A stretch of 64,000 nt of DNA, from positions 284,001-348,000 of the forward strand of contig CM067531.1 in NCBI GenBank assembly GCA_034509925.1, read 5' to 3'. A program made the translations under genes and the position numbers. Below, piece after piece: positions 1 through 12,175 of the stretch. Positions within the stretch are counted from its first letter, which is position 1. Each line of letters begins with the position of its first letter. A model generated the notes under the pieces. It saw nothing but the letters and a program-made list of their open reading frames with translations. It had not been told where the DNA came from and searched no databases. This stretch comes from Hirudinaria manillensis (lineage: Eukaryota > Annelida > Clitellata > Hirudinida > Hirudinidae).

Positions 1-774
1 TCTGAAGCGTTGCTATTGCTTTTTTTGCGGTCTTAACTGCGGAATATGGTTTTGCTAACATCGGAATCATCTCCGTTTTTAAATTTATTTATTTTTTCGA
101 TGGAAATAATTTTAATGAAACTTATTCCAACTATATTTCCTCAATGAACCTCAAAGAGTCATTTGGAACTTTAAACGTGAAAATATAATGTAAATGTTAT
201 AAAAATATAAAGAAATTCTTCTGAAAAGATTTCAAACAAGTGCTGTCAATAGAAATCAAGAAATCACGACTCGCGTGGAACATTGTCTGAAAAGAATTTA
301 ATTCTTGATAGTTCCTAATTTCCGTGACGTACTGTCTAGATTGAATAGATACTATGGATCGAAGGAATGACGGAATAAATGAATAAAACTAAAATTTTAA
401 AAACTAAGACTAATCCCTCTTACGAAGAAGTTTTGATAAAAATCTAAATGGGCGTGGGAACAACGTTAGGCAGGCACATTCACACAAAATAATTAACTAT
501 TTCTTACAAAACATCGTAAATAGAAAATATGAAAACACGAACAACAATGAAACAAATGCAACGAATCTTGATTTGCATGAAAACCTGTGTTCAAATCTCT
601 TTCAAGTGATGAGTTGTTGATTCTCACAGGAATTTAAACAAACTAAAGATCAGTTGAACGCTATTATTTATTTAATCATTTATTTATTTATTTAATCACA
701 ATAATTGCAAAAATGACGAAATGACAAAACGAAAATTCGAATCAAGCCACAAGTGACAGAGGAACATCCATCTC
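1..774. other. No gene seen
   Basis: AT-rich sequence with no convincing exon, RNA gene or repeat array on either strand. It lies downstream of the minus-strand G0 tail exon and may hold its 3' UTR. Confidence 0.5.
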
Positions 775-1514
775 TCAAGATTTTTGAACGAGAAACTCTT
801 TTGCATTGCAATAATTTCTGTCGTCGAGCGACAAGTGGTCCGAAGAAACTGGACTTTTTGGTTTCAAATCAACTTGGACGTAATTCAAGGAGCTTTCCTC
901 GATTTTGTTCTTCACTAAAGACTCTGAATTCTTCTCTTTGTCCTCAAGTTTTTTAGGAACCACGTACACGTAATTGGAATTGTTTTCCTCGATAGGTGCC
1001 GAAGGATATTTTGATTTCGATTTCTTTTCTGCAGTTTTTCTGGAAATATTGCAACAAATGTCAATTTACCACTTCCTAAGGAATCGGAAAACGAAAAAAT
1101 GAGTTCGTGGATCACAAATGATTGAAACAATTTAAGGTGATTGGTTTTTTAAATTTTAAGAGTCAGTCGAACCTAACAATTATCGTGCATAATTCTTAGT
1201 ACTATTTGTTTCAATTCATTTCAGATTCACAAAAAGAAAGTTATTTGTAAACATTTAACATAAATAATGTCCTTTAAACGAGATATTCTTTTGCGATGCA
1301 TGTAAAAGCTTGTGGGTATTTATAATAACGTGTTTGATAATAAAGTATTTGTTTGATAATTGCAGAAATAAGAGACTCACTTTTTAATTCTTCGAAAGAT
1401 ACAAGCAACAAGAACAGAGGATATTAAAGCAAAAATCGTTAACACACCAACGACGAACAACATTTCGTTTAAAAATAATTTATTCAATCCAAAATAAGTT
1501 CTAAAATCATTCCT
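775..1514 (-). CDS. G0: partial membrane receptor, TM plus tyrosine-motif tail (3' end only)
   Basis: Two joined exons are supported: TM exon 1514-1381 and tail exon 1039-775. The TM exon encodes a hydrophobic run (residues LFVVGVLTIFALISSVLVAC) followed by a basic stop-transfer segment. Its donor is AA|GTGAGT, and the tail exon resumes in phase after TTTCCAG. The Lys-rich tail has two related tyrosine motifs, SNYVYVV and SLNYVQVDL; the second fits the ITIM pattern (hydrophobic/Ser-x-Tyr-x-x-Val/Leu/Ile). The same TM-exon/tail-exon split with a phase-2 junction occurs in every receptor of this window, so G0 is probably the edge member of the cluster. A possible donor at about 1545 (CATCGAG|GTAAGT) suggests upstream exons, but I could not find a signal peptide or CTLD. 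The 5' limit given is the best acceptor, not a start codon. Confidence 0.5.
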
Positions 1515-1937
1515 CTAAACTTGTCTGTACTGGCATGTACTTACCTCGATGAACACCAGGATCTTTCAACAAAATCTCTGCGAGGCTTTAAGGCGAATAG
1601 CAGCACAACATTATCTCTCAGCTAACATAATAGTCCCAATGATGTGTCATGAAAATTATAATTAGTAATTCTCGGTAAGCATTGAGTTGATTAGTCTGAA
1701 ACTATTACATCACCGGTACAATAATTTAACGTGAACTATGAATATCATCATCATAAACCTCTTCTTTGAATTAAATTCACTTTTCCTTTTAAATTCTTTC
1801 AAATTACTTTGGAAATCTTTAAAAATAAAACACTTTTACGATTTCTTTTTTGGCCACGTGATTCGTTCGTTCATTTCTATATTTAAATTCACTTTAAGGA
1901 AGACCTTGGAACATTTTAATGCTGACAAATTGGCTAA

Positions 1938-1957
1938 TAATAATAACAATAATAATA

Positions 1958-1992
<35 letters not shown>

Positions 1993-2022
1993 GTTGTAAT
2001 ATTAATAATAATAATAATTTGC
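1938..2022. repeat. (AAT)n microsatellite
   Basis: Near-perfect run of AAT/ATA trinucleotides, about 85 bp, with a few interruptions. Confidence 0.9.
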
Positions 2023-2165
2023 TAATTTAATAAGTTGCTCATTTGTCAATCACATGAAAATGTCTCATTGAAATTAAGGGAAATTAATTTCCGTGCAAAA
2101 AAAATGGTTCGACATCGTAAGTTTAATGACTTGAACAGGAACTTAAATCACCACGAAGAATTTGA

Positions 2166-2450
2166 GTTGAAATTAATAATAAGTTGAAAGTAATAATAAG
2201 TTGAAGTTAATAATAAGTTGAAATTAATAATAAGTTGAAGTTAATAATAAGTTGAAGTTAATAATAAGTTGAAAGTAATAATAAGTTGAAATTAATAATA
2301 AGTTGAAATTAATAATAAGTTGAAATTAATAATAAGTTGAAGTTAATAATAAGTTGAAATTAATAATAAGTTGAAGTTAATAATAAGTTGAAATTAATAA
2401 TAAGTTGAATTTAATAATAAGTTGAAGTTAATAATAAGTTGAAATTAATA
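2166..2450. repeat. 17-bp minisatellite
   Basis: Tandem array of a 17-bp unit (AATTAATAATAAGTTGA), about 17 copies. Variation is confined mainly to one or two positions (AATT/AGTT/AAGT). No coding function seen. Confidence 0.9.
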
Positions 2451-3190
2451 ATGATGTTTAACAAGCAATGTTAAATAATTACAAGTAAATTAATGCAACG
2501 TTAAATAGACAGGTTTTTTTAAATGATGCTGAAAAATACCAAGTTATTTGAATATCAAGTAATTTAAAGCTAGTTTTTTTTTAATAACATACCCAATAAG
2601 GGGTCCATTACATCCAAAGGAGACTCTAAAAAAAAAAAAAACTCGCCAGAGTTCGCCAATTTTTCAAAAATCTGAGATAATGTCATTAAATATTTATTTG
2701 CCTGCTTCAACCCCACATCATCTTCGAGTGAAATTAATCTTTAATTTAACTTTTGAAACAAAAGTCTTTATTACAAATATATTATAAATGTATGCACGAC
2801 TCTGGCAAGGACCAAACGTTAGGGGTCTCACATAAGAATATCCACATCCATTTTTAAAATATATTAAAACATTCATAAAAAATTTTATAAATGTTTTTAT
2901 AATTATTATCATTAAATGAAGAAACTTGTGTGTGTTCGTATCCTTTATTCGATGTGTCTTTGTGATAATGTGAATCTCTTCAGTTCAAAAACTAGTTTCA
3001 TAACATTCCATAAGGTTAACTTTATACAATATTATCTGAGAAGAAATTTGACTTACCCTAGTATAGAAAATATATTAATATTCAAATTGAATTTATTGAT
3101 TATCAGATAAATTAACATTTATTTCAAACTTAGTAACATTTAAAAACATATATAATAATATAAAATTATTAAACAGGAAATCCTAATTTC

Positions 3191-5835
3191 TCATTCTTTC
3201 TGATCATTTGCCAATGTGGTGTAATCGTTCCAATTTTCAACTGGAGAACAACCCCCCGCCTCGCAGTTAGGTGAAGTGGAATCAATTCTTCGTCCAAAAC
3301 TGATCGGAGAAAGCGGTTCGTAAGTCGACGCGGATCCGCTGGCGTCGCTGTCGACGGACTTTTTGTCGTTTTTCTTGAACAGTTTCAGTTTCACGAGACT
3401 TTTCAGGGACTTGGTCTTCTTGGCTTCGTAAATCTCGTTGTCGACGAGGACGACGGGCGACCGAGGGTTCCGCTCGGTCGGTTCCGATTCCCTTTCCTCG
3501 ACGGTCGTTTGGACGGAGTAAAATCCTTTCCCGAGGCTGTAAACGCTTTTAGAGGTCCCTTTGTTGTTGCTAACGTTGTTGTAGGTGTGGTCCACATTGG
3601 TGTTCATGTAAAGGACTTCTGAATCTCTGTCGATAGTTTCGTAAGCCACTTCATCTCTATTTGGAAGTTCAAGGAGAGGGTAATTGAGGTTACTCGGCAG
3701 TTGGTTGTTGCTTTTTCTGTGGAGTTCTGCTTGGCTTTCCAAAGATGTGCATTGCTTTTTAGTTTTCTTCCTTATTTTAAAATTATAAATTATTTAGTAA
3801 TGTGGTATTCAATTTCCTGCCTTTAGAATTAATTCAAAATGAAGATAAAATACATTCAAACCTTGATTTTATGACGAGACCTGTAATAATTGAGATGACC
3901 ACCAGCAGAACTAGAGCGACAGCCAAGACGACCACCATAAAAATTTCTACAAAATAATCATTGCTTACAGTTAGATAAGATATTTAAACATATTTAATTT
4001 TCATGTAAATTACCTCCTTTAACTTGATCCACTTGTTCATGGCGCAAAGCTAGCGAATCATCTGAAACGTGGAAGAAATCGCAAGACCCATTTTAACTAT
4101 AAGCCGCATCTATTATTATAATAAACATCTTTAATAACCAGCTTTTGCAGCGTCAATGGCTTATTAACACAACAAAGGCCAAACAGAGCCCATCAGAGCC
4201 GAAACAAAGGCCGCATTCCGTCAGATGAAAACAAACAGAACCAGCCGGCTGATCAAAGCGTAACTTTACTTGAACATCCCAAATATAATCACGAGAATAA
4301 AATACAAGGGGAAGATCAAGAAAATTTCTTACAATCAAAATTTGTTAAGATTATTAATTAAATTTAGTTTAAATTTCAAACATTCTGCCTTCTCCTTTAT
4401 ATTTAAAATTGAAAAATTCAAATCATTCCATAAATAAATTCAATTTAATAAACGTTAAGTTCTGAATAAATAATAAATATTAATTACTGAATTTGCAGAT
4501 GACTGAAAGGTCATCCGTTTTGTCACATTCGTGAGCCTGCCACTTGAAACAGGTTTGACTTTCACAACTGGAAATTCGGATGGATGCGCATTCAGTGGAG
4601 TAATCTTCGTAGTAATCTGGGGACCATTCTGGAGTTTGCGAGAATCCTACGAAATATTTATAAAAGTTAAAAAAAAACCAACAATTGCGCACATTAATTT
4701 TATTATTATATTTTACACTCAACCAACACAAATAATTGTAGTTTTGCTTGTTTACATGTCGTTAATGGATAAAAAGTGATCTAAAAGATCTAAAAGAAGT
4801 CAAACCTTCCCTATCAACCATCCATTTCCAGTAAAAGCTGGATATACCGAGCCAATATTCTCCCGTAGGTTTCTTTACACTTTTAGCTTTTTCCACATCA
4901 GTGCACAGATCAGCTTCGTGAAGGAGACAAAATCTCCTTGCGTCAAACCAGTTGAAGTTTCTTCTGCTGGTCATATAACAGTGATCCCTTCCAGAACAAT
5001 CTTTAAAATTCATTATTTTTATGAGATCGTCAAAGTTTAAATCTGAAGATAAATTACATATTATTTTTGTGATTACAAATTATTATAATGACCCACTTTT
5101 GTATTCACATAAAGCTCTGTATTGCAAATCCCATCTTGCCGGTTGTGGATACCAACTGAAAAATGAAGGCCTCAAAACTAAAGATTTTTCCTTGCCTTCG
5201 TAAAATTGAATCTGACCTGCAACATAACTCTTTTTAAAAACCTTATTCACGAATTTATTATATTTATTATAATTAATTTTGAAATGTTTATTTTTCATTC
5301 AATAATTGGACGTTTGAAAAATAATTTATTATTTTATTTAATAAGCAAATAATTTTACCTTTCATGCCAACCATGGTTTTGCTAAAAACGTTACGTCTTA
5401 CATTTAAAACCAAATTGTGAACGTCACTCATTTCAACGATTGTTGATGAAACAAAATCTAGAATCGACTGATTCTTCAGACTGATTTGAACTCCCCCCAA
5501 ACTCTGGCAAATGTCCTCGGCCCCTTCAAAGCTAAAGTTTCCCCTAAAAACTGTAAAACAACGATCCAATTCCAGACTGGAGCAGTAATCGCTTCGAACG
5601 AAATCAATTTCATTTTCCTTTTCTTGAAGTTCATTTGATAAGGAATATTTGACTGAAAGTAAATTTTTTTAAAAGTATTTTTCTAGCGCTAGCAATTCAA
5701 CATTATCATTTTAAACATTTTAAACTATCGAGCATTTTTAATCATATCCCGGGATAGTCACAAAAGATTCGGGCAAAACTCACCTAAATAAGTGAAAAGT
5801 GAATAAATAAAGATATTTAGTCTTAAAATCTTCAT
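3191..5835 (-). CDS. G1: two-CTLD transmembrane receptor with long multi-tyrosine tail
   Basis: Eight exons: 5835-5784, 5652-5359, 5216-5097, 5000-4806, 4646-4488, 4061-4014, 3946-3862, 3770-3191; total 1533 nt, 510 aa, no stop. The start is the ATG at 5835, opening a signal peptide (MKILRLNIFIYSLFTYL). CTLD1 is about residues 35-155 (CFTVFRGNFSFEGAEDIC; closing ALCEY). CTLD2 is about 156-273 (CYMTSRRNFNWFDARRFC, EYWLGISSFYWKW, closing VICKF). A short stem, then TM about 291-313 (VVVLAVALVLLVVISIITGL). The ~195-residue tail holds many tyrosine motifs: LNYPLL and VAYETI (nine residues between them, ITAM-like), STYEPL, NDYTTL and VLYMN (a Grb2-type YxN). I see no complete EPN/QPD-WND calcium-sugar signature, so sugar binding is not implied. 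Probably a signalling cell-surface receptor; ligand unknown. Confidence 0.88.
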
Positions 5836-6546
5836 AATCTCTCAAGAAAAATGGGAATTAATTTAATTTATTTGCAGATGTTCTAGGAGTAGTTTCGCAG
5901 TCCTTGCGAATATTTAAGGTTGCGGATGCAATGAAGGCTTATCAAAGTTTGACAACTTAATTGCACCAATAGTGCGTCATTGTTGACCTTTTTCTATTCA
6001 TTGTCTTGTGACGTAATAATCGAGGTAATATTAAACCGTTATTTATTGTGATTAATATTATTTATTTGTTATTTGCATAGAGTTTATGTCTAAAATATTT
6101 AATGATAATCAGGCCAGATTAATTATTTTGTATGTATTTAAATAATTTATCTCATAATGAGTAGTTTTTTTTATATAACCATACTGGTTCAGCACAAACA
6201 AATGTGTATGATTCTTATCGAAATGATTCACCATTGAGATCTGATGACTAATAATGTTAACAATATCTAATGAATAGGTGCTTCATTAACAAGTCTTTAA
6301 TGAACTTTGCATGAAAATTATTGGTTAGCTTTAAATCAAGCAAATCTTTTAAAAGTGAACCAATATTGGTTGGTCTGCAATATTACATAATATTACATAA
6401 TATTGCAGAGTGGTTAAACTTTATGTGAAGTGACGTCTCAATAACATTATTCCATTTCTCCTTGTAAAATATTTGAAATAATTAACGAATTATGCATATA
6501 AATTATAATAATTATGATGCAATGATCAGTTTTATTTAAAGGAATC
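5836..6546. other. Intergenic, G1 promoter side / G2 3' side
   Basis: Holds the upstream region of G1 and the 3' flank of G2. No further exon, RNA gene or clear repeat seen. Confidence 0.5.
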
Positions 6547-9009
6547 TCATTTTCTAATTATAATGGCATACAAATCACCGTTAGGCGATGTCATGTGTTC
6601 AACGTCATTAGCGTAAATTAATGTATTTTTATGGTTATGCACTTCTTCCTGTTTGTTAGCATCGATACTTCCTTCCTTTTTCAATTCCTCGCGATAAACT
6701 TCAGTCACTGCTTTCAGTGGCAAACAATTCATTTGATTCCCTGATTCTGAATTAAAAGCTCCAAAGTGACTCTCTCCTATGTTACTGTAATCGTCTGAAA
6801 TCTGAAAATTATTTTCAATCGGAGAGGAATTTGGAAGGACGTCTGGAACGATGGGATCGTCTCTTCTGAAACCTTCCGGAGTTCCGCGGAAGTGAACCTG
6901 TTGATTCCAGAAATCCAGGTGAAGTTCAGGCGATTGGAACGTGAAACTGCTGCTGTCCAATCTATCTAAATCGTCGTTCTTTGCAAATCTGCTAATTGAT
7001 CGTTAATTTGACTTGAGACCAGTTTATGAATGTTTGTTTAATTGCACGATGCCTGGTCTAAACGGTATCGTTACTGGATTTAATTTGTCTATAATTGCTC
7101 TTGAATTTCCCACTCGAAATAGTTTGCAATTATGGTAAATTTATTTTAAAATATTGCAAATAATTTAATTTTGTAATTTACCGTCTGCATTTGTGTCTCA
7201 GGAGAACAGCTAAAAGTATCAGCAGAGCAGCAAGAAAAAAGATGGCGCTGCACGAAACTGCTGCTATGATTCCGACAGGCACTTAAAATAAGAATAACGA
7301 GGATAATTGCGAATAAATTGCTGTCACAACAAGATGACTTCTCACGGTGAATGTTTGAACAAATCATCAGAAACTCACTGTGATCGTCTGCATGCGAATG
7401 TTCGGTTGAAGATTGAAGTTTGCAAGTACTCTGAGATGTTTCCAATGTTTCGTAATGCTTCCACATACTTCCTACATTGTTCGAATTAAATCTTTAAATT
7501 ATTGAAATTTAATTATTAGTATTTAATATTTTAAAAATATAATTTGTAATATGGAATAAATAAACCTAAAATCCTCGCACCTTTAGCTGAACAAATCACA
7601 TTGAAAGCACGTGATGGATTATCGCATGGTGCGTTTATCCATTTGTTACCCGAACTGTGATTCACTGCTATGTAAACACATTTCATCGATGATTGGCTCT
7701 TTGGAAACCCTTCTTTCCAATTGGTCACCTTCATGTCATCATCATTATCATCACCACCATCATCATCATCTAGATGTTAAAATCATTTGTTAATAATTGA
7801 GTTTTAACGAGATAAATTTAAAAATACGTTTATAGATTATTTAAAAATAAATTGATTATTTTTAGCCACTTTTAGACATTAAATTATTTATACCAGGATT
7901 GCTTGATGACCAAATCCATCTGTTTTTTGTTAATCCGATCCAAAATGAAGAATTTTTGTTGATGCTCGGAACCTGGTGAAACCAGATAGAAATTTGTCTC
8001 AAAAGAATTTCACTTTCAGTTACCGCCAGATCCGTATTTTCCAATTTTAAACATTCCATCCTTGCTTCAAACCACGTAAGTTTCGGTTTCAAAACGAAAT
8101 AGAAACAAGATTCCAAATCGGGCGAAAATATTTCAAACTTCCAATTGGAATTTTGCAATTGACATCCACCTGCAGAATTAAAAGTTGACATTTAAAATTA
8201 AAATTAAAGTGTTTTCATAAGTTAAATTTGAAAAATGTGTTTTATTCCTTCACTTTCTTCAATCAAAGCTGATTTGAAACTAACTTGGGGATCTGTTTGA
8301 TTGACAAATGAAACCCCTCCCATAATGGGGTTGAGAACCACGAAATTGAAGCTCTGAATCAATGTAGACAAAGTTTTCCTCATCAACCACTTTCAATGGT
8401 TTTGAAGAATCTGTCCATTAAGACATTCAATTATTAACTCATTTTTAGGGAAATTTACGTTGGAAATTATTTGAATAAACTAGTTTTAATGTTTATATTG
8501 CAGTAATTATTTGAATAAAATGGTTTTAATGTTTATATTGCAGTAATTATGCCAACTTTTTAGATTTCTTGTCCGGAACCAATTTTCAGTTTCTATTAAA
8601 AATCCATCAAGAAAAACTTTTGTGCCTTCAAATTGTTGATTGTTTTTGAAAAACTCTTCAACACTTTCAACTGATTCACTGCTTCTCAATTTTAGGAGAT
8701 TAAATTCTAAATAAAATAGAAATAAAAAACAAAGAAAATGTCTTTAAAATCATTTTGCTGAACATTAATTTTTTAAATATCAAATTTCATTAAACACAAT
8801 CAATAAATTAGCAATTCGTTTTAAGAAGTACAGAATTAAAAAATTTCACCTGCTTCCGATTGAATTCTCTGCAAACCCCTGCAATATTTCCTGGCCTCAA
8901 AAACATTCGATTCTTTGTGTAAATCCGTCGTGAGGCAAAAATCATTTTCAAGACAAAACAATCCCATAAGACAAGGAATCTCTAGAATGACGACTATTAT
9001 CAGGAACAT
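6547..9009 (-). CDS. G2: two-CTLD transmembrane receptor with ITIM-like tail
   Basis: Eight exons: 9009-8850, 8706-8557, 8410-8285, 8169-7894, 7769-7581, 7471-7379, 7281-7182, 6961-6547; total 1509 nt, 502 aa. Signal peptide MFLIIVVILEIPCLMG; CTLD1 residues about 17-145 (FEARKYC, closing GRGFICQS). CTLD2 is about 146-300 (SCFYFVLKPKLTWFEARMEC, SSFWIGLTKNRWIW, closing FNVICSA). The seventh exon encodes TM about 333-355 (GIIAAVSCSAIFFLAALLIL). The tail has DDYSNI, EVYREEL, LIYANDV and a C-terminal GDLYAII, a variant of the GPMGDxYAxV motif of G13, G16 and G19-G21. CTLD2 carries an Asp-rich insert coded by a GAT microsatellite at the start of exon 5. The donor of exon 2 (A|GTTGGC) is the weakest junction but is needed for frame. 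Confidence 0.87.
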
Positions 9010-9639
9010 CAACTTTTATACGTAATGTTTTCGGGCAACAAAATGGGACCTTTTTTTAAGCAACAGATGCAATATTCGTATCTTGTAATTTATTTATAAT
9101 AAATTAATAAATTTATTTAATATTAAACCTTTTTGATCAGTTTTAGCTGAACTACGTACGTTGAAGTCGTGGTGCTTGCACCTGGATTAATTGATGGAGT
9201 CAGATTCACCTGGTGAAACGATTGCTTTGTCCTTTTGTTAGTGAGGTGTGTGTGTGTGTGTGTGTTTGTTAGTCATCAGAGATAACTGACATGTAGCTGA
9301 TAACTGTTATAGTATTTAATTATGCATATCGTAATTAATTAATTAATTAAAATTGATTAAAATATATTTTCAAATAAAAATGTGAAAAATAAAATGCCTC
9401 CATAATGAACTACAAGCTTTCATATTTTCAATTAAAAATACATTTTTAACAAAATAAAACATTTTCAAATCATTCTCTCTGTTTTTCATAAACATCGTAA
9501 CGGAGTTTTGTCAAGAAGGATTCATAAAATAATATAATTTCATATTAAAAACTAATAGACAAAAAATTTCACAATAACAAAATGTAATTTAATTATTTAT
9601 TTATTTAAAATATATATATATATTTTAAAAAATTTCTCG
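9010..9639. other. Intergenic
   Basis: G2 upstream region and G3 3' flank. A short (GT)n run sits at 9247-9264. No gene seen. Confidence 0.5.
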
Positions 9640-10113
9640 TCATCTTCTGAAGATCCTGAAAACACTGTATCCTGAAGATTTCTCATCGACTTGCGTGATT
9701 GATGAAGATGTTTGAATTTCATCCTCGTCTGTTTTCATAAGGGCAGGAATGAACATAACACTGTCGTTTGGGTTCAAACCCGTCTTGTAAATCACCGAAG
9801 TCAATTTGGTTTTCGTGAAAATCCTGTCCGACAAAAAAAAAAGTATTTTTGGCATAATAAGAGCAGAACATTTAAAATTATTACAAATTACTTTCAAATT
9901 TTAGAAAACCATAATTATATTTATAAAATATTTAATAGTAATTATGAAATTGGCAGTGACAAACAGACCTGAGCAATATTCTCATGGGCATGGCCAACAA
10001 GATTAGAAGGATGATCAGCATCATAATTGTTAAGGTAAAGAAAATGACGTCGTAACCAAACAAGAGGTCTGCCAGATAAGATTCATTAAAAGTCATGAAT
10101 AACAATTAATTTA

Positions 10114-10152
<39 letters not shown>

Positions 10153-11485
10153 CTTATAATAAAGCCGCATAAAAGTATTATAGTTAACGTTATTATTACG
10201 TCATCAAACCTGATTCCTCAAGGCCTAAGGTTTGCTCTGAAAATAAACGCAGTATCTTTTCATGAATACATTGGATCAGATCCTCTTGATAAACCTCTAA
10301 TTAGCATGTCAAAATATCGATTACATGATATAAACTAATACTAACCTATAATAATATTAATAGTTTATATTAACTTATAATATTAACAATTATAATATTT
10401 ATTGTGAAAATAAATAAAGAATATATATTATACATTTTTACATTTCACTGCACCACAGAATAATAATTTCTAATGAACAACATCTAAATAATAGTTTGTA
10501 TTAATTAATTTAAATAATAAATATAATTAATTATAATTTAAATTAATATAATCATAATTAACTATAATATTAATTAAAATCAATCAATTACGGCATCAAT
10601 TATTTAATCAATTATTATATTCATTTATTATTATTATTATTATTTATTAATATACTTTACCATGAGAATGATAACTTGCTTGTGATGTCGAGAAGGTGCT
10701 GAGTAAAGGACTGTGGGAGGTCTCTGTTGATTGGTTGGAATTAAATTTTAATTCAATAATATTTTTAATATTATTTAAATTTATAATATTAATTACATTT
10801 ATAATATCATTTGACAACACATATTTAATATATATTTAATGTATATTTAATAAGAACGTTGTACAACTTTGTTAATATTATCCTATAAAAAGGTTATGTT
10901 AAAATACTAAGTCGTTGATATTATTAATATTGGTTTCAATAATTATTTGTTAATAAGATAAGAATTAGTGTTAATTATAAGTTAATTATAATAAATTATA
11001 AGTTAATTTCTAGAGAATTAATAAATAAATTAATAAAATAATTTTGAGTGACATCCAGACCCTCGGTAATTGCTGACGTGGTTTCATCTGAAAAGAGAAA
11101 ATATTATTAAATATAAATATTATATTATTATTTTATTAAGATTATTATTGTTTCCATTTTAACAGAAATTCATAATTTAAATTTCATTTTAAGTTTTTAA
11201 GTTCCACAAGCGTGCCATTAAATCCTATTTCGTTAAAATCAAAGGAATAATAATAAAATAGTTTAAAATTGCAAAATAATTGTCAAATACTTTGACTGAG
11301 GGAAGTGTTCAAGTCTTCGTTAAAATCTAAACATTGATTAAATGTTTAAATGTTTATTTTTTAGATAATGTGATTTATGTTTTATGGTTGTAATAAATGA
11401 TTAATATAATGTTTAAAAAAAAAAGAAATAACTGTTTCAAAATAACCCTTAATACGGTTTATGTCATCTTCATTTCCCTCGCCAA
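9640..11485 (-). CDS. G3: stem-TM-tail gene built of tiny exons; ectodomain not found
   Basis: Seven in-phase exons can be joined: 11485-11447, 11326-11291, 11087-11061, 10723-10661, 10236-10210, 10068-9969, 9823-9640. The first five are only 39, 36, 27, 63 and 27 nt, all phase 1-1, and encode an acidic then Ser/Thr-rich stem (for example SPLLSTFSTSQASYHSHE). TM exon: DVIFFTLTIMMLIILLILLA. The tail has SVIYKTGL and a C-terminal SGYSVF, neither a strict ITIM. I could not find a signal peptide or CTLD between 11,486 and 12,175. This may be a gene whose 5' exons are unrecognisably diverged, or a relic. The stated 5' end is an acceptor, not a start codon. It diverges from G4 across about 690 bp. 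Confidence 0.5.
10111..10148. repeat. (AAT)n microsatellite
   Basis: About 38 bp of near-perfect AAT units inside a G3 intron. Confidence 0.85.
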
Positions 11486-12175
11486 CTACAAAAGTTAAAG
11501 CATGTTTTACATTAAAAAAATTAAATAATTTAATTTTGAAAATGCAAGACTGAATACCTTCAATGATTACATTCAAAATCGATCAAATTGATATCACCTT
11601 AATGACCTTAGATTACTTACCATTTCTTTCCCAATTCTAAATCTCTGATTTTTTTTACTGAACATTGTATTAGTATAAAACTCAACATTAAATTTTCTGT
11701 CTACTTTATTTTAATTCTTTGAAATTGTCTTAAAAATTTAAAAAAAAAACATTGATGTAAAACTTTGTTCGTTGAACCTTCAAAATCTTTATAGATTTCC
11801 ATGTCCATTGTAAGGGTTTGTTTTTATTTACGTTATTGCGTATTATTTACTCATGAACATTTTATACTTAAACTTAATATTTTATACTTAATGTCTATAT
11901 TTGAACATAATTTATTTGTTTAAAAATCATAATCGCAATTTGTCGGAAAGTAAAAATTTGTATACGAACATTGCAAAGTGTCACTTTGATATATCCAAAT
12001 TTAAATTTAACATGGATAAATGATGTTATACAAAAATATATCATTTGTTTAGTACTTATTTTTCAGTTTATAAATTTCAATATTTTAAATATTATTTTTA
12101 AACCTCTTCCAAGGCATCGGTTGAAGTTTTATTCAAAACCGTAAACAAATTGTGATCGGCGCGTGTTTATGATTC
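11486..12175. other. Divergent G3/G4 intergenic region
   Basis: AT-rich. May hold missing 5' exons of G3 (a good-looking minus-strand donor, ATG|GTAAGT, lies near 11624 but its phase does not fit) and the G4 promoter. Nothing else supported. Confidence 0.4.

Larger units (their letters stand above)
1515..3190. other. Non-coding stretch with repeats
   Basis: Apart from the two repeat arrays listed separately (1938-2022 and 2166-2450), I see no gene. Open frames here are simple AT-rich translations without splice-compatible neighbours. A possible exon end of G0 lies near 1545-1562. Confidence 0.4.

Noticed and set aside
1738..2025. Plus-strand open frame ending in poly-Asn/Ile
   Set aside because: The second half is a translated (AAT)n microsatellite; no supporting exon neighbours.
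4153..4338. Additional exon of G1 between exons 5 and 6
   Set aside because: Exons 5 and 6 join in phase without it, and the frame has no matching splice sites.
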